Shown: positions 36,422-47,559, counted from the first letter of the stretch. The stretch: DNA of 64,000 nt from Cladopsammia gracilis (GCA_022457155.1 JAJGOT010000274.1:125001-189000); one strand, 5' to 3'. The notes: generated from the sequence alone by a model not told the origin. Made by a program: numbers and translations.

Positions 36422-37519
36422 ATGGCAGGGCAAGAACTGGGGAAACGATTCAACAATTTCCAACAATTCCTTCAGCACGCGCTGGACTGTTCTGATACCA
36501 ACTGCATACTTCCGCTGTGTGTTAACATGAAACTTAAGCTGAAACATTCACAAGTTTGCCGCAAGAAAACAAAATGCGTTATTTGTCAAGAGATGAAGTC
36601 CCTCGCTCTAAAGCACTCTGAGTATTGCGTCGACTACTACTGCCGCATACCCTTTTGCATGGAAGCAAAATTGAAGATAATTCAACAAACAGCCACTCAG
36701 ATTCATCTAGGTGATTGCTTAGATGTTATACTCCAAGACCTAAAGGGAGAAAGCATCAATATCAGGTCAGATAGCAATAGCACAGGTCTATCACCCAGAT
36801 CCGCCTCGTCTAGTTCGGACGAAACCCCAAACCATTGTTCATTAATGCAGATGCCCTCTCCGTCATTAGAGCTCGGTATGTACAAATGTACACCTATGGC
36901 TGCGAAGGGATTTTCAAATTCCTCTCGTCTTAGCCAACAGCAGCTTACTATGCGACAATCAGCCATAACCGTAGCTAGTGAAATTGCAAATTCTCATCGG
37001 GGAGATGCCATGGGACCTTATCCTGCATCTAATCAGAGTACCTTAACAACAAGCACTAAGACCGCAGTCACTCCTTTGTTCGTTAAGGAGCGAGAGAATG
37101 TAGCAACATCACCACAAGATTTGATTGATCGTCTATCTTCCGCATCCTCTCCCCCTGCACAAGAAAGAAACCTTCCAAGTCAGCAAAGTAACCGAAACTC
37201 AAATAAACGACGTCGAGAGTCGATACATCAGATGGCTGCAACTTGTTTCTCATCCCACGGAGAAGAAACATTTGGAACGACATCCCTGGCAGTGTGCCTC
37301 AACTTGAACAGCATTATGGGAAGGCAAAATGCGGCTGCCAGCAGTCAAAGTATTCTGCTGAAAGTGCGTTTCATGAACGCATTATATAGCATTATACGTA
37401 TGATTATGAATGCGAAAACAAGAAGAGAACTCTTGATATGCATTAGCTCATTGGAAAGCGCTCTACATGAAATCGAAACACTAGATATTCAGGATCTAGT
37501 AGTCGTAGAAGGAATTTAA
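36422..37519 (+). CDS. TAZ2-type zinc-finger protein B (365 aa)
   Basis: Paralogue of genes A and C. Residues 17-83 form the TAZ2-type finger with all ligands: H19/C23/C28/C33, H42/C46/C52/C55 and H65/C69/C74/C79. The same LPLCVN, MKSLA and PFCMEAK words occur as in gene A. The middle (84-305) is S/T/Q-rich, with a LKGE sumoylation-type motif at 107-110, aligned with LKSE of gene A, and a basic KRRR cluster at 262-265 that could be a nuclear signal. Residues 311-354 (LLKVRF...SALHEIETLD) match gene C closely. The frame stays open to 36374 with only a TTG, but the acceptor at 36404-36405 shows the upstream codons are intronic, so ATG 36422 is preferred. Single coding exon. No enzyme domain; a role in binding transcription factors is inferred from the finger alone. 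Confidence 0.9.
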   Translation: MAGQELGKRFNNFQQFLQHALDCSDTNCILPLCVNMKLKLKHSQVCRKKTKCVICQEMKSLALKHSEYCVDYYCRIPFCMEAKLKIIQQTATQIHLGDCLDVILQDLKGESINIRSDSNSTGLSPRSASSSSDETPNHCSLMQMPSPSLELGMYKCTPMAAKGFSNSSRLSQQQLTMRQSAITVASEIANSHRGDAMGPYPASNQSTLTTSTKTAVTPLFVKERENVATSPQDLIDRLSSASSPPAQERNLPSQQSNRNSNKRRRESIHQMAATCFSSHGEETFGTTSLAVCLNLNSIMGRQNAAASSQSILLKVRFMNALYSIIRMIMNAKTRRELLICISSLESALHEIETLDIQDLVVVEGI

Positions 37520-38602
37520 ACAAATTCAGATTACATTGCTCGTGTTTTTCTTGACAAGTTTGTCTTCAAGATTTTCTCTAAATGCCATCAAAGGAAATAT
37601 TTTTTTCGTTTCTTTTTTAAGGAAACTATCTATTCCGTCATAAACTGCTTGCTTTAATGTAGTTCCACAAAATCTGATTCAGTTTTTATTCTAAAAATTG
37701 GCCAATGATGGCCCAGTGGACCCCCTTCTGAAATTTCAGTGAGGGGGAGGAGGAGGGGGCTGCCTTTAACAGAGGGGTGAGTGGAGGGGACCAAGGAGTT
37801 TGATAATATTCATTATACAGTCATCACACAAAATGTTCGATTTACCGGAAGACAAGTCTATAGTCTACAGTTGTCATTAATTTGTTTGGATTATCTCATG
37901 CATCAGGGATTTTAAAGAAAGAAGAACACTTGGAAGCAACTCAAACAACTGCAGAAGGAGACATTATTCCGTTGTCGTTTTTTTCGAATTTTACCCATTT
38001 ACTTGAATATTTCACAAGAGAGCTCGAGGGCCGTAGTCCGTGGCAAACTTTTGTGCTCCTGGTGCTCCCACTCGCTGACACGCCTGACGCAAATGACGCG
38101 ACATTAATTACGTACATTTCAAATTACAGCGGAATGTCTCGCAATGCCGCCCTTTTAAACAATCCCTCCAGAACTAGTCAAGAACAACGATTACCAAGAA
38201 TTTTTTTCTATGCAGTACTACAGTTATCTCGGCTAGCCAAACCAGCTTTCTTCAAGAATAACAAATGAAAATTTACATTCATTTGATATACGTGTCATAG
38301 AGTAATAACTTTTGCGCAATATTGGAAATACGTCAGACTGATGACATGGTGACATAGATTTCCAAACTAGACTGAATACGTAAAGCCAGAAAAGCCAGAA
38401 CACTTGAACCTTATGGCCTTAACATCCGAGAAGAAACACAGTTTGAGACTTTTGGTTTCCTTTTATATTGTTTTATTTTATTTTCCTACTGTCAACCCTG
38501 AATCCTGAACCCTGTATAATATTGCACAAAAGCTATTCTCTATAACACGTAATCCAAGGATGTAAATTTTCGTCATTGTACCGAAAGAAGGCTACCCTGG
38601 GC
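37520..38602. other. No gene recognised
   Basis: The 3' flank of TAZ gene B. A 128-codon open frame from 37882 begins with TTG, has no ATG near its start and no recognisable domain. A G-rich patch lies at 37740-37795. Confidence 0.45.
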
Positions 38603-39170
38603 ACAGGGGGCCCACACAAACTGTGTGACCGTTGTTCGTTTTTTTAAATTTTAAGGAAATGTATGGGAATATCGAAAATGTTCACTTATCGTAATATACT
38701 GCGATGAATATTTACATACAAGATCAAACTAAACGTATTTTTACCTGAAATGTTGTGTGGTGTCATTCTTGTAGCTGAAAACGGCGAATTTTAGCGATTT
38801 GAAGGGTTTTGCTTCGGACGTTTTCCTGAGCGTATAGTAGAGAGACAAGGGAGGAAAGCTGGATTTTGGACCTCTCCAGCGCCGAGCCGATTTTCACCAA
38901 GAAATTCCCATCGCACGGCTTCCAAACCCCGCACCAGGCAAGCTGAAACCCAGAGGTTTCTTCTCGTACCATTACATTTAAAATCCGTCCAAAACTCGAA
39001 GCGCTAGTCCCCAAATAATATCGAGAAATCCAGCATTCGAAGCTCGGAAACACCGCGGCTGGTAAAATGTGTGCGGCCTCCAACAGTCACGCCGTTTGCT
39101 CCTTTCTGATTGGATGATAACAAACAATGCCCTTTCATAAATTCGTCTCGCGGTAGGGGAAGCAGGGGCG
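38603..39170. mobile_element. Single-arm, diverged relative of the 1.18-kb palindrome
   Basis: From ggcacagggggcccac to about 39170 the order of words follows the left arm at 31010-31584: ggaaatgtatggga, gagagacaaggg, ctccagcgccga, ttcttctcgtacc, ctttctgattgg. It is far more diverged and lacks the second arm. Confidence 0.7.
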
Positions 39171-39324
39171 AATAAGCAGCGACGAACTTTCTACTAACCA
39201 GACTGGGGTGAAGCGAATAGCGTCTTGCTGGGCTCATTCCATCACGCGCCATTCGCTTCCTGACACCGGGATAGTAAGTGTAAAGTTCATTGCTGATTAT
39301 TCGCCCACAAGAATAGAGCAAAAG

Positions 39325-40047
39325 TCAACAACAACAACAACAACAACAAAAACAACAACAAAAATCTTTATTAGTTATAGTTATTATAGAATTTATAATA
39401 CTGGCCTGCAGGTAGCAAAAGCTAATCTTGGCAGGCCAGTGAAATTAATTACATGATTAGAAATCGCTACACACACCAATTTGTTGAAATAAAAAGAAAG
39501 GATCAAACAATAGAAAAAAAAAGAAGAAGAAGAAACAAAAAGGAAAAAAAGAGAAACAAGTGACTGAAATAAAAGAAAGAGAATTGTAAAAATATTAATT
39601 AATTACTTCTTGATTTAACTTGAGAGATAATCTCGTCAATATTAATATAGGAATCTGCTTCTTTAAGTATAGTCAAAAGTATATTCTTAATTTTGTTTTT
39701 AAATGAACTCTTTGGTAATTCTCTCAGAAAGCATGGTATCTCATTCCATAATTTTGCTCCAATTCTAGAAAAGGCTTTTCTTTGTATTTCAAGTCTCGAG
39801 TTTTTTATATAGAAGTTATTAGAAGTGGAGGATCGTGTATTATAGGAGTGGACAGTGGAAGTATTTGTAAATAAATTTAGGATGTTTATTGGGACTGAAC
39901 CATTTCTAACGTCATACATTAAGCTAGATAATGATTCATAATATAAAAAGTTCAAAGGCATTATATTAGCATTGATAAATAATGGAACGGTATGCTCGCT
40001 ACATTTAGCAAAATACATAAAACGGATTACTCGTTTTTGTAGACGAA
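39325..40047 (-). pseudogene. 5'-truncated LINE: reverse-transcriptase C-terminus and 3' tail
   Basis: On the minus strand the frame from about 40047 to the TAA at 39599 reads LQKRVIRFMYFAKCSEHT, then HSYNTRSSTSNNFYIKNSRL, then AFSRIGAKLWNEIP. This is the usual C-terminal tail of CR1/L2/jockey-type non-LTR retrotransposon polymerases (family knowledge). A stop at about 40048 and loss of homology upstream show 5' truncation. The 3' UTR holds a hairpin (actggcctgc / gcaggccagt, 39400-39442) and ends in a (TTG)n tail at 39325-39360, as in LINEs with microsatellite-like ends. Confidence 0.75.
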
Positions 40048-43000
40048 CTTAACTTTCATTTTAATAACAAGAATTGCTTTATCTAGCGAAGGCACATCAG
40101 ACGAGCTATAAATACAAGTACTGTTGGGCAAAATATTCTGCAATCTTCCTGCGTAAGACTGACAGCTCTCGAGTGATTGGAATCAACCGAGGATTTGGCT
40201 AACCTGACGCTGAGAGAAACTGATGATTTCATAGGACACCCGAATATGTCCGCCATTTCATTGTTTTGGGACACCAATAGGGCCGCCGTGACGTCACGTG
40301 CAAACGATTTATATCATCACTAAACTAGTGGCAGATCTTGGGGAGGGGTGGGGCCACCCTACCCCCTCCCCCACTCCTTTATTCTTGCAAAAAAAATAAT
40401 AATAATAATAAAATAAGCCCCACAGGGCCGACATTTTTTTCAGCATACAACATTATTCACTTTTATTAAGAATATCGGGAGTAATGGACAAAAACAAATG
40501 GATTTGTTGCTATGCTTGGCATTCGCACCTGTTTCATAATTACTGACCACTCCTCGGGGTAATTTGACAGCATTGAATAGTATTTATTTTCAATCTTTAA
40601 TTAAAGATGATTTTGCATTAGTTTAATTTGTAATATATGTTTCCAGTTTTTTCTCCGAGTTAGGAGTTTTTTCACTGATTTTACACATCTAGCTTAATCA
40701 CGGCTACAACGTTATGCAAATGTTCGATTTTTTTTGTGCCATTCATGTAAGTGTGCTCATGACCAGGTTTCCCTTATGTTGGCTGTGGTATAACGTGCTT
40801 ACGCTGACAAACATTGTAAAAAATATATATTCATTATGAATAAAGTGGCTGGTCTCGATGGCTGGTTGCCTCCCTCCAATATTGTCAGCTGAATTGCGCA
40901 GCGAAAGAGAATAGGAAAAAAATCTGAATTTGTTTTGCATTGAGCCAGAGTGATTAATATATGATTTGTATTTTGTTAAGTCAGTGCACATGTCAGCAGG
41001 GCTTGTAGTCTTGTATATGACCAACAACTCATATAGGACATATAGGATCGAAAAAGATTTTACCCGCGAAAAATTTAGTCAAGCCAATTTTGGGCTATGT
41101 TCGCGAAAACTAACTAGACATAGCTTAGCCAGTTACGTAAGCATTCACCGCTTATGACGCAAACAGAGCAGAGAAAAAGTAATGTATGCATGAACGATGA
41201 ATGAATAATGAACGAAACGAGCCTTTACCAATAATGCGAAAAATGTACTTAATAAATTGTAGGACGAAACTAACTGCCCGCTATTAACTTAGGAAATCCT
41301 AGGTAACATCCTGGAATAGTCACCTCCATAACCTACACATTACAAAAATTAAATTGGTTTCGGAGGGACAAGAATTAAAAATTTGTATTGAATCCCTGTT
41401 CAGTTATTTCCATAGTTTGACTGCCAACCCCTGCAACCCGGCTTGCACGTGACTAATTTCACGCTTTCACGACTTTCACGTGTCGATTCACGCTAAATAC
41501 GTCACTTCGCGCCTCCTTTACTATTTTTATATTAAATACAAGAGAAAAATCGATTGCTTTGCAGCCTAGACACACACCACGGCTCCATAAAAACAGTCAT
41601 TGTCCTTTTCAATTGACTGCAACAAACGTAAGAGAAACAACATTGAGTATCGCGCCGAATCGTGCAGATATGCACGACTGGGGAAGTCACACCCCGGTGA
41701 CTGACCCTTCACCTTGCAGCATGAATTACTTGCACGAATCAACCGTAAACTGATTTTTTCATTAAAAACCGAAAGCTCGACTCTTTTTCTTCCAGCGTAC
41801 TGCAAGACTGAAACGCACACTAAAACGTATTTCATTTAAACTGTTCACTATGAACGAATTTCAGTCATCACTGAGCAGGTTTACAGGAGCTCTTTGATAG
41901 AATAAAAAAACTAAGAAACGGTTCCATAGTACAGGAAACTAAATAAGTGCCCATTAGAAAGTATTTCGTTCACTGCTAAAGGATTTGCTTTTACTTAGTA
42001 GTCTTAAACATCGAGTCCAGTCTGCAAATGACTGAGTATAAAATAATATATAGGATTACACGAAAGCGCTCACTGCTGACAACTAAGCAAATCAGTCATT
42101 TCCATTGGATAAAGAATTCCTTCCGACAGACTAGACTCAAAGTTAGAAGCACCTTGCACAACTTATCTAAGCATAACAAACCGTAGCAGAGGAAAACACT
42201 GCTCACTGAAGGAATTTCACTAAGAATCATGAACTATTAGGGTGGTACATTTTACTTTGGGGGGTAACAAAAACTTCCCGGTAAAATGATAAGAACAAGA
42301 TATATATAATGAGGTATTCAGAGAAAAACTTAGTATACCCGTCTTTACTCTTCGGAGTGCTAAATGAAAGCCGAAGAAAAGGTGGGGCGCGATGAGTGCC
42401 TGACTTAAGCTTTTGTAGTAACAGAAACTTCCTAAATGTCACAAACTGAGTGCAACAGACCTTTCCGAGGGTGCAGGAGACCGCGCGTAAGGGCATTTTT
42501 TGCTCCTTTTCGCGCCCAATGCCTTCACATGCCCGGGCTGCTTTTCCGGAAACTGAAAGGACTGCCATGCCTTTTCTATCTCGGAGCGCCGAGGAAGACA
42601 AGGAAGGGCGAGGCGTGGGAGAAGTAAAAAATATTGTGGGAGCGCTCGCTCTTTACGCTCGGAACCGGGTTAATCGATGATGAATTTTTTTCCTTTTGCT
42701 ATCTGGATTGGAACAAATTTAGCTCCTAGATAATTCGCCGCACACTTTGAACAAAGTAATTAAATGTAAACGAAATGAAATAATTATGAAGCAGTTTAAA
42801 AAACAGCAACAAAATAAATCCACTTTTTACTGACTTTGTTTTCCTTGGTGTTTCCGTTGTGATTGTTAACTTTTGTCCGACAGCTCAGCAGGGAGCCGGA
42901 ATAACAGCAGCATGTTTAGAAAACTGCTACAAATGAAACGTACGATGTTATCTTGTGAAGTGCTCAACAAACTTGTTTTTTGAAGTTGTTACTATTGCAA

Positions 43001-43339
43001 ACAAATCATTTCCTGTAAATGACCTGGGTCGTGGAGGCGTCCGGGGAATTCCCAGGAAGTAACTCACCTGCAACCCACGTGTAGCGTTTTTCCCGCCTAC
43101 TCAATTCCTGAGTGTGCGTGACGCGAAATTAAACATAGACATTGTAAATTAATTCTAATCGGGATCCACCTTAATTTTTATCTTTTCAGTTATACATTTT
43201 GACCGTGTCGCATTGTTTTATAAAAATTAAGATTTTGTACAAAAGTGTATATTTTGAAATAATCCTGTCGTGAACAAACGCTATCAATTAAATTAAATAA
43301 TGAAAATGGCCGGCAAGTTCAATCATGATTATTAATACT
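40048..43339. other. No gene recognised
   Basis: No supported exon. Open frames around 41559-41835 and 42227-42680 overlap on opposite strands without known domains. No bounded transposon was identified. Confidence 0.5.
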
Positions 43340-43400
43340 ATTAATATATTTATATAGCGCCAGTATCCTAAAGTTCAAAGGCGCTTTACAAGATAAAAAC
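43340..43400 (+). repeat. LINE/SINE-type 3' tail with gcgcc...ggcgc hairpin
   Basis: tttatatagcgccagtatcc followed by aaaggcgctttacaag is a hairpin-bearing tail that, from memory, is common at the 3' ends of L2-like elements in marine invertebrates. Only the tail is present. Confidence 0.45.
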
Positions 43401-44010
43401 AGTTAAAATTATATTAGCAACTAATCGTTAATCACAAATTAAAGTAAGATGTGTCATGATGTGTGACTTGATTCAGTTTAGGCCATCTTACAAAACTAAT
43501 TTGCTAACCGAATGCCTAACTTTGAAGTTAAGTTACTATACAGTCCGCGCCTGTTGATGGAATAGTAAAGTTAATTAGTTTTAAAATGAGAGGTTCGGAG
43601 GAAGCTGTAAACTCAAGTGGGGTTAGCAGATGTGTCGTGATTCTATTCCGGACACAATTCAGTTAGAAACAATTCCGCATTGCGATGCAATCGTGCAGTA
43701 AAACAAGAGAATGAGCGCTATATATAAAACGGTCTTCATTAGCTAAACATCAAGGGTAAAATGAAACAGACTGACGCCGGGACTGAATGACTTCAAGCAA
43801 GAGTCGTCAGAGAATTGAAAAGGTAAGCTTTCAGTATAATTTAACTAATAATGGAATCCCTTGTTTCTTCAAATCGTTACATAAATGTTATTTATTTTCG
43901 CAACATGAATTTAATGCGAAATATAATAAGTTTGCCGCATCTGTAAAAAGCCAAGGCGAACTAGAAATAAGCGCTTTTAAAAACTCAAAGAAGCTAAAAG
44001 AGGCGTCGAT

Positions 44011-44259
44011 TACAGTGCGACACACAGTGTGAGCACCCAACAAACTTTTTTACAAGTTTTGTTTACAAGTTTTGTAAATAGTAACAAATAGGTTACCTAA
44101 CTTTACGCTCCTGTGATAAACACGAAACGATAAGATTTGGCATTTCATCGTTTGTCGCTTCGTGTTTATCACGGGAGTGCAAAGCTAGTTACGAAAGTTG
44201 TAAACAAAACTTGTAAAATAGTTTGTTGAGAGCTGACGGTAGGGCGCATCGCACTGTAA
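44011..44259. mobile_element. MITE with tacagtgcga inverted ends
   Basis: tacagtgcga at the left and tcgcactgta at the right are inverse. Inner arms acaagttttgtttacaa and ttgtaaacaaaacttgt pair around a central palindrome (gtgataaacacgaaacga). No coding; no clear target duplication. Confidence 0.75.
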
Positions 44260-44307
44260 GGCTAATCCAACCTAACATTTTTTCTTATCAATAAGTAACA
44301 ATTATTA

Positions 44308-44699
44308 GGGCCATTTATACGACAGAAAATAAGACGCGTCTTATCTAAGACGCGAATTAAATAAGACGCGAACCGATCGTATAAACAGTACAAAATAAGC
44401 ATTCGTGTCTTATTTTAGACGCGACTTAAATAAGACGCGTCTTATCTTAGAACAGGGTTTTCAGCTGTTCTTACTTTGTCCGCGTCTTAAATAAGACGTG
44501 AACTTCCTCGCATAAATGCTTTCGCGTCCTAAATAAGACGTGAACAACAAGTGCGCCGTATCAAAAATAAGACGCGAACCATTTATACGTGATCTTCGCG
44601 TCTTATGTTGGACGCAAACGTATAAATGGTACACTTCGCATCTTATTTAAGTCGCGTCTTAGATAAGACGCGTCTTATTTTCTCCCGTATAAATGGCCC
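44308..44699. mobile_element. MITE packed with aataagacgcg repeats
   Basis: gggccatttatacg and cgtataaatggccc are the inverted ends; TA lies on each side. The interior is almost entirely variants of 'aaataagacgcgaa' in both orientations (about fifteen copies), so the whole element can fold in many registers. Confidence 0.8.
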
Positions 44700-45310
44700 T
44701 AATAGTTGTTTCAAGTTTAATATAAAGCCTATTATATGCGTAGTTTGTACTCAGTTTTTTTTACAATTTTCGTTAACCCTTTATGCCGCTCATAGTGTTC
44801 AGCATGAAATTTCTCTTTCTGACATCAATGTTTAAGTCATCAGAGAGGTCAGGAGAATTTAAGGATATGATCAGCCAAGACTCGGAATTCTCTTGTGATA
44901 TTTTAACAACTTCTTCCCACTACTGCCATTAGTAATAAATGTACGGAGACAAGAAAGGAGAAATTGTATTTTGACATTAGAGTTAAAAGGGTTAAAGGGA
45001 AACTGACTATCCAGCAGAATTTTGCTTACGTATTTTCAATGCCTTTTATTGCCAAATGCCAATTCTATAGAGCAAAACAACTAGAACTCATTAGTTTGGA
45101 GAAAAAGTGTAGGACTACAAGTATAGAAGTGGATTACAGTTCATCAAGTTTGATTTCTTAACAGGCAGTCAAGAAATCAAAGTTTCCATTCTGGTGGAAT
45201 TTTGAGTATTTTTCAGTCGTTATTTTGTCATTTTAGTTCATATTCTTTGCGTTTATCACTTGGGCGACATTTTTTCCTTTTTCAAGACAATAATGCAAGC
45301 TTAAAGCAAG

Positions 45311-45905
45311 CCCGGGGGAGGGGGGGGGACTCCGATATGAAAATGACCGGGGTGCTCGTCATACCTTTCAGGGGTCACAATTTGTAGATTGATACCGCTT
45401 AGGGTGCTAAAATCTAAAATGATTATAGTTAACAACTATTCACCGAAGTGGAGGTGGGTAGTGGTGGATATTAACCGAGCCGCGAAGTAAATATCCACCA
45501 CTACCCACCTACACTGAGGTGAATAGTTGTTTTAGTATATACTGAAACAGTGAGATAATATAACGAAAATGATGCTATTAACTCATTTATTCCTGTCAAC
45601 GATTACAATTTTCGCGCGCAAATTGCTGGGAGGTGAATTAGCACTTGCTATTCCGAGTTTCAGTAGCCAATCAGAGCGCGCCAACAATGCTATCCACTGT
45701 TTCAGTGTATACTAATTAGAATTATCGCGGTATCTTTTAGGGTATTAAGCTGAAAAAATATATGACAGAATATGTCTTGTGTTGTATAAAATTGGTACCT
45801 CTTAGGAGTAAAAATATAGTTGAGCCACGCCTATGAAACGAGATTCTGGTACCTTTTAGGGTGTTCGTCGAAATTTTCCGACGAGCACCCCCGTCATTTT
45901 CATAG
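45311..45905. repeat. Poly-C/poly-G-bounded element, family A (copy 2) with a nested MITE
   Basis: Left end with cccgggggaggg and gaccggggtgctcgtca; right end cgacgagcacccccgtcat. Compared with copy 1 (5024-5354), about 285 bases at 45430-45715 are extra. The insert begins with a palindrome (aactattcaccgaagtgg ... ccacctacactgaggtgaatagtt) and ends gtttcagtgtatactaa. TTA appears at both junctions. Confidence 0.75.
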
Positions 45906-46225
45906 GGGAGGCTCGAGTTTATGGCGTTCGGACGGAGCGCAGCTGCACGCAATAATGTCAGAAGTCGTTGAAACTGAGACTTCCCCTGTCCCCTATTTCA
46001 ATGTTGGATCGCACAATGAACGCGCATTGTTAGTTTTCTAACAATATTAAAAGGTGGGGAGGGAGGGAACCACCATTTATACACCATCCAAGACACAGTG
46101 TTCCAACGTTTTGTCAGAAATTGTAGCCAGCAGTTCGGCGTTTTCCATGGCTATTAGTCAAATATTTCAATCTTAATCAGTTCCGATGTATTTTATGTTT
46201 TCTTAGGTTTTATTTGAGCATTATC

Positions 46226-47398
46226 ATGGCAGACCAAGCGTTTGAAGCTGAAAAAGACGAAAGCCTTCCCACGGCGCTTCAAGAACATTTTAACAATTTC
46301 GAACAGTTTCTGGTGCATACTTTAAACTGTTCTGAACCTAACTGCGTGCTCCCACTCTGTGTGAACACAAAACTTATTTTTAAACACACGCAGCGATGCA
46401 CGAACGTAAATTGCTCCATTTGTGAACAAGCGAAGTCTTTGGCTTCACAACATTCCACGTCATGTGAGAATGACTTCTGTTGCGTACCTTTCTGCATGGA
46501 AGTAAAGCTCAAGTCTTTTATTGAATCTCAAATTAAACAAAGTAACCATGACAACGACCTAGATGCTGTACCTCAAAACCAGAAAGGACAAGCGATCACT
46601 ACAGGAATTAGTAACAATGGTAGAGGATTGCACAAGTCCGGAGCCCGCTCTCAGCCTTTTATAGAGCAGATATCACCATGTCCAAAAACAGCGAAGTGTC
46701 CTGTGAAAGCGAATTCATCAGCACAAAAGTCTTCGTCATCATTAAAACGATTGAGTACAAACTGTTCTTCGCCAAAAGCGGATAAAAAATCGATCAACTG
46801 TTCTGCCCCTTTTACTAAGAGCACCTCGCCTTCAAAGTCACCACACCTAAATTTGGAACAGCACAGATGTAAATCACTCAGTCTGGTGCATTATCAGAGA
46901 GGCACTTACTACTCGGAACCTTTTCCTGCATCCCCAGAGAGCTTCATTACCATGACAACTAAGACAAAGAACATTCGACCGTTCGCAGTAGAGGCGACTT
47001 TCCAGGAAAATGAAGACAAAAAGACGCAAAGTTTGGAGGAAACTTCATCTTCCTTTTTTACTGTACAAGATGAAAACTCTGTAAGTTACGAAGTTGATCA
47101 AAACAAGAAACTTCAGGAGTCGATGAACCTGTCTGCGGTTTGTCAAACGTCTCAACAACAACAACAACCATCCCAAAATGCATTGCGAGCAGTGGGTCTC
47201 AATTTAAACGGCAGTATAAAAAGTGACAAAACTAACAGTTGTTTGTTGAAAAGGCGTTTCTTCCATGCATTGTCTGATCTTCAACGCCTGATAATGAAGA
47301 CAAAAACAAGAGGAGAAATTTTGATATGTGTCGGCTCGTTGAAAAGCGCACTACACGAAATAAACAATCTAGATTCAGCGGAGGAGGAAATTTTCTGA
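46226..47398 (+). CDS. TAZ2-type zinc-finger protein C (390 aa)
   Basis: Third member of the array and closest to gene B. Residues 28-94 are the TAZ2-type finger: H31/C35/C40/C45, H54/C58/C63/C66 and H76/C80/C85/C90, with the second loop one residue shorter than in A and B. The middle is S/K/T-rich; around residues 230-255 the words PFPAS and TTKTK match PYPAS and STKTA of gene B. The C-terminus from residue 339 (LLKRRF...LIMKTKTRGE...SALHEINNLD) is clearly homologous to gene B. A frame begins at a TTG at 46214, but an acceptor (ttttcttag, AG at 46205-46206) and the context favour ATG 46226, 19 bases after the acceptor. Single coding exon. An ATTAAA at 47433-47438 may serve for polyadenylation. 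Function unknown. Confidence 0.9.
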   Translation: MADQAFEAEKDESLPTALQEHFNNFEQFLVHTLNCSEPNCVLPLCVNTKLIFKHTQRCTNVNCSICEQAKSLASQHSTSCENDFCCVPFCMEVKLKSFIESQIKQSNHDNDLDAVPQNQKGQAITTGISNNGRGLHKSGARSQPFIEQISPCPKTAKCPVKANSSAQKSSSSLKRLSTNCSSPKADKKSINCSAPFTKSTSPSKSPHLNLEQHRCKSLSLVHYQRGTYYSEPFPASPESFITMTTKTKNIRPFAVEATFQENEDKKTQSLEETSSSFFTVQDENSVSYEVDQNKKLQESMNLSAVCQTSQQQQQPSQNALRAVGLNLNGSIKSDKTNSCLLKRRFFHALSDLQRLIMKTKTRGEILICVGSLKSALHEINNLDSAEEEIF

Positions 47399-47559
47399 CA
47401 CTAGCTTTTGTTGCTTGCTAGATTTAATATAAATTAAAAATATATATAAATTTATATACTATTTTATCTAAGAGATAATGATGGCTGCGCTGACGTTTAA
47501 GTGGCAACGTCACGAGGATTTTGCTTTATTTTCATTTAAACTGCACTAAACATTAAATA

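Noticed and set aside
37882..38268. 128-codon open frame downstream of TAZ gene B
   Set aside because: Begins at TTG with no ATG near the start, has no recognisable domain and no splice acceptor that would make it an exon.
42227..42680. Overlapping open frames on both strands, up to 124 codons
   Set aside because: No domain, no splice signals and no support for either strand.
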